This document shows, in pieces, positions 44,429 to 52,934 of a stretch of DNA of 64,000 nucleotides; the first letter of the stretch is position 1, and each line of letters begins with the position of its first letter. The stretch lies in contig CAMBHL010000001.1 in NCBI GenBank assembly GCA_945867155.1, positions 62,001 through 126,000 of the forward strand, in the 5' to 3' direction. The DNA is from an uncultured Eubacteriaceae bacterium. GTDB lineage: Bacteria > Bacillota > Clostridia > Eubacteriales > Eubacteriaceae. The notes beneath the pieces are model-generated. The model did not search any database and had not been told where the DNA came from. It saw only the letters and a list, made by a program, of their open reading frames with translations. Made by a program: the position numbers and the translations under genes.

Positions 44429-45310
44429 TTATTCTATATTCTGAATTTGTTCTCTGATTTTTTCAATTTCTGCCTTTACATCGACAACAAGATTTTGAAT
44501 TTCCAGATCAGAGGATTTTGAACCAATCGTATTGATTTCGCGGTTCATCTCTTGAATTAAGAAATCACATTTTCGGCCTATGGGTTCTGCATTTTTTTCA
44601 AAAAAGGTTTCCAATCTTTCAAGGTGATTCTGCATGCGGTTAATTTCTTCTGTAATGTCCAGCCGGTCAGCCATCACTGCGATTTCCGTCAAAATCCTGC
44701 CTTCGTCGATTGCAGCACCCTTCAGGAATTCCGATACACGCTGGTAAATCGTCTGGCGGTACTGTTTCAGCATCTCCGGCGCACGGACTGCAATCTGCGC
44801 CATCTTGTCCTTTATTTTTTTGATCCGCTGTGACATATCCCGGCTCATTGCGCCCGCATCCTGAATTCTGCTTTTCACAACGCGTTCAAGAGCCAGATCC
44901 AAAACTGGTTTTAATATTTTCCAATTGAATGCATCGTCCTGCTTTTTCTCACTCACTTGAACAACATTCGGAAACTGTGCCACCAGACCGACGCCGATTT
45001 CATTGCCCATCATCGGATCAAGGGTTTTTAAATGATTCAGAACTTGGATATAAGCTTGTGCTAAATTGACATCCAATTCAATATCTTTTTGATCACTACC
45101 TAATTTTGCAAGTTGAATGTAGACGTCTACCCTTCCCCGTGAAATATAGGTCTCAATTTCTTTTTTTATTTTTAACTCGAGGGCATTTAATATCGAAGGC
45201 ATATGAAGCGTATCGTCGCGATAGCGGTGATTGACGGTTTTGATTTCTACTGAGACACGCCAGTCCTGGCTCTGCTCATCTGCGCGTCCGAATCCTGTCA
45301 TACTTCTCAT
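44429..45310 (-). CDS. YicC/YloC family endoribonuclease
   Basis: The 293-residue protein starts with the family signature RSMTGFGRAD, has EIKTVNHRYRD, and the C-terminal EEINRMQNHLERL, PIGRKCDFLIQEMNREINTIGSKS and VDVKAEIEKIREQIQNIE. YicC-type proteins are recently described endoribonucleases with a role in RNA turnover and stress. It begins the long run of genes down to tsaD. Start ATG 45310 has CGGAGG eight bases upstream. Confidence 0.94.
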   Translation of the reverse strand: MRSMTGFGRADEQSQDWRVSVEIKTVNHRYRDDTLHMPSILNALELKIKKEIETYISRGRVDVYIQLAKLGSDQKDIELDVNLAQAYIQVLNHLKTLDPMMGNEIGVGLVAQFPNVVQVSEKKQDDAFNWKILKPVLDLALERVVKSRIQDAGAMSRDMSQRIKKIKDKMAQIAVRAPEMLKQYRQTIYQRVSEFLKGAAIDEGRILTEIAVMADRLDITEEINRMQNHLERLETFFEKNAEPIGRKCDFLIQEMNREINTIGSKSSDLEIQNLVVDVKAEIEKIREQIQNIE

Positions 45311-45340
45311 AATTGTTTCCTCCGAATGATTTCTTTGTTT

Positions 45341-45369
45341 ATCATACCTATTTCACCTCAGAATTACAA
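45341..45369 (-). promoter_or_regulatory. Promoter of the yicC-gmk-rpoZ-priA operon
   Basis: TTGTAA (45364-45369) and TATGAT (45341-45346), spacing 17, about 30 bases upstream of yicC. Confidence 0.6.
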
Positions 45370-45386
45370 GTCCGCGCCTCTATTTA

Positions 45387-45415
45387 TTGATTTTATTGGC
45401 ATTTTAGATTATATT
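45387..45415 (+). promoter_or_regulatory. Promoter of rqcH
   Basis: TTGATT (45387-45392) and TATATT (45410-45415), spacing 17, diverging from the yicC promoter in a 151-base intergenic region. Confidence 0.65.
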
Positions 45416-45461
45416 AGAAAAATATAGTTTATATTTCTTGATGTAATAAAGGAGGTAAACA

Positions 45462-47243
45462 GTGGCTTTTGACGGCATCATTACCTATCATCTCATAAAA
45501 GAATTGCAGTCCAAACTCAAGGGATGCAAGATCAGAAAAATTTATCAGCCTGAAAATGACGAAGTCCATTTTGTAACGGCAGGTCCTGCCAATGCGACTT
45601 TATTGATATCAGCAAACGCAAATCAGCCCAGAGTCCATCTCACTGAAAAAAAGAAAAAGAATCCGCCGCAGCCTTCGACTTTCTGCATGGTTTTGCGCAA
45701 GCACCTTGTCAATACAACGATATTAAATATTCGTCAGGTTCACTCGGACCGCATTGTTGTCATTGACCTTTTAGGACGGAATGATTTCGGAGATCCAACG
45801 ACCAAATCTCTCATTGCAGAAATTACCGGCCGCAATGCCAACCTGATTCTCACCGTTCAAAGCGAGGACGATCCGGGAAAGGGCCCCATCATTATCGATG
45901 CGCTGAAACGCATCGGTCCCTCCTCCAGCAGGTATCGTCACATTCTTCCTGGCCTTCACTACAAACTGCCTCCTGAAAAGGGAAGAACTGACTTTTTCGG
46001 GGTTCAAACCCAAACTGAATTTAATCACTGGCTCTCACAGCAGACCAATCAGAAAATCGCCTCTGTGTTTGTCAATGGCTTTCTTGGCATCTCTCCTGAT
46101 CTGGCGCGGGAATTTTGCTTTAGAGCCGGTATTGACAGTGAAAGTTCCCTTGCCGATTTAACAGTCAAAGAGAAAGGCTATTTAAGCGACAGCTTTTTCG
46201 AAATTCAAGATGAAATTAAAAACCGCTGCACCCCTACGCTGTACTATTTCCATCGCCATATTCAGAATTTTTCGACTATTCCGCTGCATTATTTAAAAGA
46301 CTTGGAACACCGTTCTGTCGATTCAGTCTCGCATATGCTGGAGTCTTTTTATTATCTGAGAGACAAAAGACTGCGCTTTAATGCAAATTCTGCGAATTTA
46401 AGGCATCAGCTGAACACTTTATACAAAAAAGATACTAAAAAATTAGATAATCTGCACCGTGATTTTAAGAAATCACAAAAAGCAGAAAAAAATAAACTTT
46501 ATGGTGATCTTATAACCGCGAATATTTACCGCATTCAAAAGGGAATGGATGCGGTCGATCTTAAAAATTTTTATGAACCGGACACGCCGCTTCTTCACAT
46601 TCCCCTCAAAGTCAATGAAGATCCCGCACAAAATGCTCAGCGCTATTACAAAAAATACAACAAGGCCAAACGTGCGCAAACACAGCTCACTGACCAAATT
46701 CGCAAAACTGAAGAAACCGTCTATTATCTGGGTACACTTTTAAATGCCCTCGAACAATGTACTGAAAATGAAGAATTAGACGAAATCCGCTATGAAGTCA
46801 GACATTCGGATCTGGTGAAACACACTAAAAAAAATGCAAAAGAAAAGAAGCCCAAGGCTTCTCATCCTATGCATTTCCGTTCTTCCGAGGGGTTTGATAT
46901 TCTCGTCGGCAAAAATAATTTTCAAAATGACGAAATTTCAACCAAACTCGGTGATCCCGAAGACTGCTGGCTGCACGTCAAAGATTCTCCAGGTTCTCAT
47001 GTTCTGGTCATTGCTGACGGCCGGTTCATCACAGAAAAAACATTGCTTGAAGCTGGACAATTAGCCGCTTTTTATTCAAAAGCCAGAACGTCTTCAAACG
47101 TGCCCGTCGATTATGTCGACTACAAATACGTCCATAAACCCAAAAACGCAAAACCAGGTATGGTCGTTTTTACCAATCAGAACACCATGTTTGTCACACC
47201 CAAACAGGAACTTGTCGATCAAATCACGAAAATTTCAAATTAA
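45462..47243 (+). CDS. rqcH: RqcH ribosome quality control protein (NFACT/FbpA family)
   Basis: RqcH binds obstructed 50S subunits and directs C-terminal alanine tailing, which marks stalled peptides for decay. The 593-residue protein has the NFACT-N domain (FDGIITYHLIKELQSKLKG) with the Asp96-Arg97 pair (HSDRIVV) needed for tailing in Bacillus. A HhH segment and a long coiled-coil middle (about 300-440, LRHQLNTLYKKDTKKL) follow, then NFACT-R with DCWLHVKDSPGSHVLV and the C-terminal VDYVDYKYVHKPKNAKPGMVVF. The start is GTG with AAAGGAGG seven bases upstream. Its stop overlaps the stop of rluD on the other strand. Confidence 0.95.
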   Translation: MAFDGIITYHLIKELQSKLKGCKIRKIYQPENDEVHFVTAGPANATLLISANANQPRVHLTEKKKKNPPQPSTFCMVLRKHLVNTTILNIRQVHSDRIVVIDLLGRNDFGDPTTKSLIAEITGRNANLILTVQSEDDPGKGPIIIDALKRIGPSSSRYRHILPGLHYKLPPEKGRTDFFGVQTQTEFNHWLSQQTNQKIASVFVNGFLGISPDLAREFCFRAGIDSESSLADLTVKEKGYLSDSFFEIQDEIKNRCTPTLYYFHRHIQNFSTIPLHYLKDLEHRSVDSVSHMLESFYYLRDKRLRFNANSANLRHQLNTLYKKDTKKLDNLHRDFKKSQKAEKNKLYGDLITANIYRIQKGMDAVDLKNFYEPDTPLLHIPLKVNEDPAQNAQRYYKKYNKAKRAQTQLTDQIRKTEETVYYLGTLLNALEQCTENEELDEIRYEVRHSDLVKHTKKNAKEKKPKASHPMHFRSSEGFDILVGKNNFQNDEISTKLGDPEDCWLHVKDSPGSHVLVIADGRFITEKTLLEAGQLAAFYSKARTSSNVPVDYVDYKYVHKPKNAKPGMVVFTNQNTMFVTPKQELVDQITKISN

Positions 47244-48190
47244 ATGGACCGGTGCTGATTGCAATACGACAAAGCTGCTTTAAAAAGTTGAGGCAGCGGC
47301 GACGTGAAGACCATCTTTTCGTGTGTCGTCGGGTGAATAAAACCCAGCTTCTCAGCGTGCAGCATCTGACCATCGGTTTTAAAGGGAAGATGATGATTCC
47401 GACTGTAAAGAGGATCACCTGCCAGCGGGTGGCCGATCGCCTGCATGTGCACACGAATTTGATGGGTTCGGCCTGTTTCCAAGTGAAAAATCAGCTCTGT
47501 GTAAGCGCCAAAACGTTTAATGACTTTAAAATGGGTAACAGCCCGTTTCCCATTTTCTACAACAGTCATTTTGATCCGTTCTTTAGGATGCCTGCCCAGG
47601 GGCATATCGACGGTCCCTGAATTTTCCTGAATATTTCCGCAGACCAGTCCGCGATATTGCCGAATCATCCGGTGTTCCGCCAGTTGTTCTGCCAGAAACC
47701 GATGGGCCTGATCGGTCTTAGCAACCACAAGCAGTCCTGAGGTATCCTTATCAATCCGGTGCACAATGCCGGGCCTTTTCACGCCATTGATATCAGACAA
47801 GTGATTGGTATGTGCCAAAAGGGCATTCACCAAAGTCCCCGACGGGGTCCCCGGAGCCGGATGCACAACCATCCCTGATGGTTTATCGACGACCAATAAG
47901 GCGTCGTCTTCATAAACAATATCCAAGGGAATAGATTGTGCCTTAATATGAGAATCTTCAGCTTTCGGAACTGCAATTTCGACGCTGTCCCCTTCGGACA
48001 CTAAAAAAGAAGATTTTTTATTTTCGCCATTGACGTGAACCAAATGATTTTTAATCATTTCTTTGATATAAGATCTCGAAAATTGAGACAGATGATTGGC
48101 GCAGAATTTATCCAGCCTCAGTTGATCTTCTTTCTGCTGAACACAAAACTGATGTTTTTCTTTTATGGGCTTCAGATTTTCATCAATCAT
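47240..48190 (-). CDS. RluD-family 23S rRNA pseudouridine synthase
   Basis: The 316-residue protein has an N-terminal S4 domain (LRLDKFCANHLSQFSRSYIKEMI) and a catalytic domain with VHRIDKDTSGLLVVAKT, which contains the catalytic Asp, and GRTHQIRVHMQAIGHPLAGDPLY. It belongs to the RluA/RluC/RluD group; which uridines it modifies (the 1911-1917 loop for RluD) cannot be told from sequence. Its ATG overlaps the ylmH stop by four bases. Confidence 0.93.
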   Translation of the reverse strand: MIDENLKPIKEKHQFCVQQKEDQLRLDKFCANHLSQFSRSYIKEMIKNHLVHVNGENKKSSFLVSEGDSVEIAVPKAEDSHIKAQSIPLDIVYEDDALLVVDKPSGMVVHPAPGTPSGTLVNALLAHTNHLSDINGVKRPGIVHRIDKDTSGLLVVAKTDQAHRFLAEQLAEHRMIRQYRGLVCGNIQENSGTVDMPLGRHPKERIKMTVVENGKRAVTHFKVIKRFGAYTELIFHLETGRTHQIRVHMQAIGHPLAGDPLYSRNHHLPFKTDGQMLHAEKLGFIHPTTHEKMVFTSPLPQLFKAALSYCNQHRSI

Positions 48191-48939
48191 ATATATTTTT
48201 CCACCTGAATTTGGTATTTTCCTTTCTTCGATTTGCCGTTAAACGCGACAATTTTTGCTTTTCCCTTTCCTTTGAATGAAATAATATCTCCTGATTTGAC
48301 CACAAAATTCTTTTTATCGATTTCTAAGTAGTTGACCCGAATCCGCGACTGTCTGATCGCCGTTTCTGCATTCTGCCTGGACAATCCCCAGATTCTGTCA
48401 ATCACGGTATCGATGCGCGGGGAATTGACGGTAATATTCATTTGTTTCTTCTTTTGCTGAAAAGCGCGAATATCCGGATAATTAAAATACACAGGGGCAA
48501 TGCGGCGTCCCCGAATAGAGACAAATTCATTTTTTAAAAAAGGAAAAATCTTCTGATCAAAAACAACCTGGCATTCCTGCTCATCAAAACTGATATCCCC
48601 GATACATTGATGCTCAATCCCCAATCCCATCAAGGTGCCTAAAACATGGCGGTGGTTGAAGTTAAAGGAACGGTTAAAGCGCATGGCCATCATCGGCCAT
48701 TCTAAATCCTCTTTCACATTCATAAAAGAGGTCCAGTCTTCCGGAATGAGACAGAACATTTTGCGGGACGCCTCGGAAAATCCTCCATTCTCCACATAAT
48801 TTGCGTGTTTCTTATCCAAAAAGTCTCTGATTTTGCGCTGCATCACTTCATCAAAAAATCCAAAAAAATAAAGCCGGTCTCCCCGGAAAAGGCCATCTTC
48901 CAGGCGTGATAATATGACTTCCTGCTTCTTCTCTTTCAC
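48187..48939 (-). CDS. ylmH: YlmH family S4-domain RNA-binding protein
   Basis: The product is 250 residues from GTG 48939. An N-terminal domain (DRLYFFGFFDEVMQRKIRDF), the middle domain typical of YlmH (NHRHVLGTLMGLGIEHQCIGDI) and a C-terminal S4 domain (ITVNSPRIDTVIDRIWGLSRQNAETAIRQSRIRVN) are seen. YlmH binds 50S subunits carrying stalled peptidyl-tRNA and has been linked to rescue and division. Start choice is difficult: AAGGAG lies 12 bases from the GTG and three from a TTG (48948), while an ATG at 49005 reads through the terminator hairpin. It is co-directional with sepF and rluD. Confidence 0.9.
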   Translation of the reverse strand: MKEKKQEVILSRLEDGLFRGDRLYFFGFFDEVMQRKIRDFLDKKHANYVENGGFSEASRKMFCLIPEDWTSFMNVKEDLEWPMMAMRFNRSFNFNHRHVLGTLMGLGIEHQCIGDISFDEQECQVVFDQKIFPFLKNEFVSIRGRRIAPVYFNYPDIRAFQQKKKQMNITVNSPRIDTVIDRIWGLSRQNAETAIRQSRIRVNYLEIDKKNFVVKSGDIISFKGKGKAKIVAFNGKSKKGKYQIQVEKYI

Positions 48940-48961
48940 TGTATTCAAGTGCTCCTTATAC

Positions 48962-48996
48962 AAAAAGGCCGCAAGCAGAACTTGCGGCCTTTTTTT
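48962..48996 (-). terminator. Intrinsic terminator or attenuator between sepF and ylmH
   Basis: A 14-base arm pair (AAAAAGGCCGCAAG with CTTGCGGCCTTTTT) with a five-base loop, one of the strongest hairpins in the window. It lies between the sepF stop and the ylmH ribosome site. Confidence 0.88.
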
Positions 48997-49008
48997 GCAA
49001 TCCATTTA

Positions 49009-49509
49009 TTAATCGACTTCTTCTGTGGGTTCACCGTCGAAATCAAGCATGGGTTTTGCCGATAAATCTTTTTCGTCCTTTTGCATTTCAGTTGACACTG
49101 AAACTTGTTTAGGCGCTAAAATAAAGACGTTGTCTGCAATCCGGTTGATTGTGCCTTCCAATGCAAATACAGCTCCGTTTAAAAAGTCGAAAATCTTCCG
49201 ACCGTCTTCATATTCTGTATTTTTTAAATTGACGACAACTGTTTTATTTTCTTTAATTTTATTCACAATGCTTGGTGCATCGCTAAAAAATTCCGGGCTC
49301 AACACCAATACCTGTGCACCGCCTGTAAGAGGCGCATCGTATGAGTCGGCTTTTTTATTTTGAGTCGATGAAACCATGTCCTGATCGTCTGCTTCTGCTA
49401 CTGGCGCATCATCTTCATAGCCTTCATCTTCGTAGTTGTCATCATCATAATCATCATCGCCTGTAGTGAACATTCTCACGACTTTATCTTTAAATTTTTC
49501 ATTTGCCAT
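49009..49509 (-). CDS. sepF: Cell division protein SepF
   Basis: SepF polymerises under FtsZ and anchors it to the membrane. The 166-residue protein has a short amphipathic N terminus (FKDKVVRMFTTG), an acidic low-complexity linker of about 45 residues, and the SepF core (VLVLSPEFFSDAPSIVNKIKENKTVVVNLKNTE, then RKIFDFLNGAVFALEGTINRIADNVFILAP). AAGGAG precedes the ATG. It follows yggS by 13 bases, the usual Firmicute order. Confidence 0.95.
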   Translation of the reverse strand: MANEKFKDKVVRMFTTGDDDYDDDNYEDEGYEDDAPVAEADDQDMVSSTQNKKADSYDAPLTGGAQVLVLSPEFFSDAPSIVNKIKENKTVVVNLKNTEYEDGRKIFDFLNGAVFALEGTINRIADNVFILAPKQVSVSTEMQKDEKDLSAKPMLDFDGEPTEEVD

Positions 49510-49522
49510 TTCCGGTTACTCC

Positions 49523-50215
49523 TTAGCGTTGAAATATTTTTCGTCCGACTCGAATCATCGTCGCACCTTCTTCAACAGCGATTGGATAATCATTTGTCAT
49601 CCCCATCGACAATGTATCGATATGATTATCCCCACCATTATACGTTGTTTTTATTTTATCATACATTTTCTTTAATTGGGCAAATATTTCATGGATTTTA
49701 TGAGAATTTTCAGTCATCGGTCCAATGCACATCAATCCTCTTAATCTGACATGGGGACAGCTTTCGACTTTCGCAGCAGCCGCTTTCAAATCCGCTGCGG
49801 CAAAACCTGATTTTGTATCTTCTCCTGCCAAATTGAATTGAAGCAGAATATCCGTTACAGTGTCTTTCTTTGCGGATTCCGATTCTACTTTATTGATAAG
49901 TTTCATTGAAGAAATAGAATGAATCAGATAAACCTGCCCAATTAAGTATTTCACTTTATTGCTCTGAAGATGTCCGATAAAATGCCAGCGCACCGGCCCT
50001 TCAATTTTATCTTTTTTGGCCATCAGATCCTGTTCGCGGTTTTCCCCCAAATCGTAAACGCCGGCATCGACCACTGCCTGAGTTTCATCAACCGTGTGTT
50101 TTTTGGTAACCGCGACCAATGTTACAGAATCAGGCAGTTCTTTTTTGATTGCTGTAATATTGCGCTGAATCTTTTCTTTGTAATCCGGATCAGTCAATTC
50201 TGAAATAATTTCCAT
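49523..50215 (-). CDS. YggS/PLPBP family pyridoxal phosphate homeostasis protein
   Basis: The 230-residue PLP-binding protein has the lysine in VTLVAVTKKHTVDETQAV, LGENREQDLMAKK, WHFIGHLQSNKVKYL, and the C-terminal LSMGMTNDYPIAVEEGATMIRVGRKIF. The family buffers PLP and has no clear enzymatic activity. The start ATG 50215 has GAAGG six bases upstream; an ATG two codons earlier abuts the site. It is followed by sepF. Confidence 0.94.
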   Translation of the reverse strand: MEIISELTDPDYKEKIQRNITAIKKELPDSVTLVAVTKKHTVDETQAVVDAGVYDLGENREQDLMAKKDKIEGPVRWHFIGHLQSNKVKYLIGQVYLIHSISSMKLINKVESESAKKDTVTDILLQFNLAGEDTKSGFAAADLKAAAAKVESCPHVRLRGLMCIGPMTENSHKIHEIFAQLKKMYDKIKTTYNGGDNHIDTLSMGMTNDYPIAVEEGATMIRVGRKIFQR

Positions 50216-50237
50216 TTTCATCCTTCTTTCTATCTTA

Positions 50238-51476
50238 TCATGGATAAATGCAGTACATCGAATTGGCACTCAAATTAGGATTGTCCTCAACAGCAAGAAT
50301 CGCTTTTCTACCATCATAACGGCGCACTTTAACTTCAACTTTCTTTTTAAAGTATCCCTTTTGGAGCAACGTGATGTATTGCTTTTTTCCTTCTGTCTTG
50401 ATGGCAGATTTCGGCACTTTATAACATTGAAAGCTTTGAATATTGATGTCGCTTTTTAATATATTATCATTAGCAAAGACAGATATATAGTCTTTTAGCA
50501 TCACGACAACGATTTTTTTACTGCCGGATTTAAAGACATTGACCACATAACAGGGATAACTTTTATTGTTCTTCACAATCGAAATCTGGGGATACTGCCA
50601 AAGTAAATCAACCCGTTTAACCAGTTTGCTGTAGTAGGCTACATCTTTTTTGCGCCCCGTGGTTCCAATGACTTTTTGTTTTAATTTTTTTACGCTGCTC
50701 TCATTTTGTATAGTTGTATCGGGACTAACCGTAAAGGCAGCATAGAGATGATCATTGTCAACAATTTTCAGTGCCTGTTCGTCCTGCTGATCAATTTTTT
50801 GAATGCTTTCCAGGAAATTATTGTCAATATAGGGCAGGACATTTTCGGTGACGACTTTTTCCATAGGATTGACGGTTCCATATACGTAACCCGAAGAGAG
50901 CATGCCCAAATCGCTTAAGACAATTTCCCGATGTCTTTTTTTCTTGATCTTTTTTATCTGCTGGCGTTTTTCAATCAGCTGTTTTCGATTCATACCAAAA
51001 TAAGCTGAAGCATTGACCAAATAGGTTTTCTTTTTTCCCTGCGTCGAAGAAATCTGACTGGTCAGTTTATCCAGTCCTTTAAAATTATTCTGGATTTGAC
51101 GGACAATATTATTATAGTGAAGATAATCTTTGTTTTTTAAAATTTGATTAATTGTTGAACTTTGAGCATTGAGGTAATCTAAACTGATGCTCATTTTATT
51201 TTTTGTTAGAGGCGTATAGCCGTTGACCTTGCTTCCCTGGCTGCTGGTGAGGTCCTGAACACTGAAATTATTGATTTCAATATAATCGGAATGCTTAAAA
51301 AAATACACTTCGGATGAAACCACATTTTTATATTCACTTTGTTCCAATAAGCCAGTGGCTGTTCGCCTGTAATGTATGATCAGGCCTAATATGATTATGG
51401 TCAAAAAAATAAGACATAGCGTCAATATTCTTTTTCGTTGAGCTTGTCTTTTCTTTTTCCGAATTTGCTGACTCAT
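50238..51476 (-). CDS. HlyD-like membrane adaptor protein upstream of yggS-sepF
   Basis: The product is 412 residues from ATG 51476. A basic N terminus (QQIRKKKRQAQRKR) leads to one transmembrane helix (about 16-33, ILTLCLIFLTIIILGLII). A long extracytoplasmic part follows, with a beta region (KNVVSSEVYFFKHSDYIEI), helical stretches, and C-terminal beta segments (VVVMLKDYISVFANDN; AILAVEDNPNLSANSMYCIYP). Genes at this position in clostridia are often called HlyD-family periplasmic adaptors; similarity here is by topology and context. A GGAG lies 14 bases before the ATG, rather far. Upstream frame extension to 51575 is translation of the tRNA and is rejected. Confidence 0.72.
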   Translation of the reverse strand: MSQQIRKKKRQAQRKRILTLCLIFLTIIILGLIIHYRRTATGLLEQSEYKNVVSSEVYFFKHSDYIEINNFSVQDLTSSQGSKVNGYTPLTKNKMSISLDYLNAQSSTINQILKNKDYLHYNNIVRQIQNNFKGLDKLTSQISSTQGKKKTYLVNASAYFGMNRKQLIEKRQQIKKIKKKRHREIVLSDLGMLSSGYVYGTVNPMEKVVTENVLPYIDNNFLESIQKIDQQDEQALKIVDNDHLYAAFTVSPDTTIQNESSVKKLKQKVIGTTGRKKDVAYYSKLVKRVDLLWQYPQISIVKNNKSYPCYVVNVFKSGSKKIVVVMLKDYISVFANDNILKSDINIQSFQCYKVPKSAIKTEGKKQYITLLQKGYFKKKVEVKVRRYDGRKAILAVEDNPNLSANSMYCIYP

Positions 51477-51504
51477 AATATTTAATTTATCTCCTAAATT
51501 AAAA

Positions 51505-51581
51505 TGGTCTGAGTGAGAGGAATCGAACCTCCGGCCTCGTGAACCCCATTCACGCGCGCTACCAAACTGCGCCACACCCAG
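51505..51581 (-). tRNA. tRNA-Pro(GGG)
   Basis: A 77-base cloverleaf with encoded CCA. The acceptor CTGGGTG pairs with CACTCAG, the anticodon stem CGTGA/TCACG holds the loop ATGGGGT (GGG), and the T loop is TTCGATT. No terminator is seen between it and the following protein gene 28 bases downstream. Confidence 0.93.
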
Positions 51582-51592
51582 ACAACGTATTT

Positions 51593-51621
51593 ATTATAAC
51601 GGTAACAGAATCAATTTTCAA
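51593..51621 (-). promoter_or_regulatory. Promoter of tRNA-Pro(GGG)
   Basis: TTGAAA (51616-51621) and TATAAT (51593-51598), spacing 17, 12 bases upstream of the tRNA. It is the only clear promoter for the following protein operon. Confidence 0.78.
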
Positions 51622-51623
51622 GT

Positions 51624-51652
51624 AAAAAAACCGACAGATTTTAATCTGTCGG
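51624..51652 (-). terminator. Intrinsic terminator after the cytidylate-kinase-like gene
   Basis: Perfect arms CCGACAGATT and AATCTGTCGG, followed on the minus strand by seven T. Confidence 0.9.
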
Positions 51653-51672
51653 TATAAATATTTAACTTTGAT

Positions 51673-52278
51673 TTAATCTTCCAGAGTTGTGTACACTTGT
51701 TTTAAGATTTCAACCATATCTTTTTTAGAGAAAATAGAGGAATCTATTGAAAGATCATAATTTCTGAGTTCATTCCAAGTGCGGTCAGTATAGAAATTAT
51801 AATACAGCTTCCGCTGCTTGTCCATTTTCTTAATCAGACGTTTGGCTTCTTTTTCATCAATCTGATCTCTTGCCTGTACGACACCAATGCGATAGTTAAG
51901 CGGTGCATAAATAAAGACATGACGGCTGTCAACTTTATGACGCAGGACATAATCCGAGCAACGGCCAACAATTACAGCATCCTCATTCGCTGCGATTTCT
52001 TCAATCACTTCTGACTCTGCTTTGAACAAAATATCGTTAATCGGTTCTATGGTTGTATACCCGCTGCCAACCTGATAGCCCACCGAGGAGTACAGCCACG
52101 GATTTGCACGGGTTTCGTCAACATGCTCCAATTCTTCATCTGATAATTTGCTCTTTTTTGCTGCTAACGCGATCAACTCGCGGTCATAATAACGGATATT
52201 CACAGCTTCTGAAAATGCTTTTGCAACGGCTCTCCCATTGCTTCCGAATTCTCTTCCGACTGTAATGATTTTTCCCAT
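51673..52278 (-). CDS. Cytidylate kinase-like family protein
   Basis: The 201-residue protein begins IITVGREFGSNGRAVAKAFSE, the modified P-loop of the cytidylate-kinase-like family (Cytidylate_kin2), followed by YYDRELIALAAKKS and VIVGRCSDYVLR. The family is common in Clostridia; its substrate is not known and it is distinct from the true Cmk. AAAGGAGG precedes the ATG, and a TATAAT at 52311-52316 with a weak -35 lies upstream. Confidence 0.88.
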   Translation of the reverse strand: MGKIITVGREFGSNGRAVAKAFSEAVNIRYYDRELIALAAKKSKLSDEELEHVDETRANPWLYSSVGYQVGSGYTTIEPINDILFKAESEVIEEIAANEDAVIVGRCSDYVLRHKVDSRHVFIYAPLNYRIGVVQARDQIDEKEAKRLIKKMDKQRKLYYNFYTDRTWNELRNYDLSIDSSIFSKKDMVEILKQVYTTLED

Positions 52279-52369
52279 GAGTTGCGCCTCCTTTACCTGT
52301 TGCTAATTAGATTATAACACTTTTCGTAAACTTTTTCATTAGTTTTTTTATTAATTTAAGAAAGTGCTT

Positions 52370-52879
52370 TTATCCTTTTAATTCAACACGGTTTTTAGCC
52401 ATTAAAACAACAATCCACGTCACAACAGTCTGAATAACAGCGATCAAAATGCCTGGTTTCACGTCGATATAACCGGCATTGAACAGGCAACCGCCAAGAT
52501 AAATCAGTAAATCAACCGTTAATATCGATATCGTATTGGTAAAAATTAATTTTGATTTTCTCTTATTCTTAAAATCAAAAGCGTGATAAAAAGCGACTAG
52601 ATTAATATAGGCAATTACGAACAAGCACACGACAACCATGTAGCCCGGGCGGGAATAATACTCAAAAATTTTATAATTAAAAAATAAATACCATCCAACT
52701 GCAAAGACTACCGTATTCCAGATGCCTAAAAAAATTTTATATCCCAACATATGATCTTTATCGGTATGTACACTGGCGTTTTTACTGTCACGCCTTTCCT
52801 GGGCTTCGTGTTTTTCTTTATCCATTTGTTCAATCAATTGTTTTTTTATATCGTCTTCCTGCTTTTTTGTCTGATTCAT
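52370..52879 (-). CDS. Small four-helix membrane protein, unknown function
   Basis: The product is 169 residues from ATG 52879, which has GGAG six bases upstream; an ATG four codons earlier is less likely. A highly charged N-terminal cytoplasmic part of about 45 residues (KKQEDDIKKQLIEQMDKEKH) precedes four hydrophobic segments (near LGIWNTVVFAVGWYLFF, YMVVVCLFVIAYINLVAFY, LIFTNTISILTVDLLIYLGG and PGILIAVIQTVVTWIVVLMA). The topology is like the N-terminal membrane part of some sugar-phosphate transferases, but no catalytic part exists. I do not recognise a family. A terminator-like hairpin lies in its leader. Confidence 0.75.
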   Translation of the reverse strand: MNQTKKQEDDIKKQLIEQMDKEKHEAQERRDSKNASVHTDKDHMLGYKIFLGIWNTVVFAVGWYLFFNYKIFEYYSRPGYMVVVCLFVIAYINLVAFYHAFDFKNKRKSKLIFTNTISILTVDLLIYLGGCLFNAGYIDVKPGILIAVIQTVVTWIVVLMAKNRVELKG

Positions 52880-52908
52880 TTTTTTCTCCATTGCGTTACA
52901 TCATATGC

Positions 52909-52934
52909 AAAAAAATGCCCCGATCTAGCGGGGC
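52909..52934 (-). terminator. Leader terminator hairpin
   Basis: GCCCCG and CGGGGC arms with a six-base loop, followed on the minus strand by seven T after one A. Confidence 0.85.

Noticed and set aside
51477-51575. N-terminal extension of the adaptor-like protein
   Set aside because: These codons are the T arm and acceptor of tRNA-Pro(GGG); the mature mRNA would not contain them.
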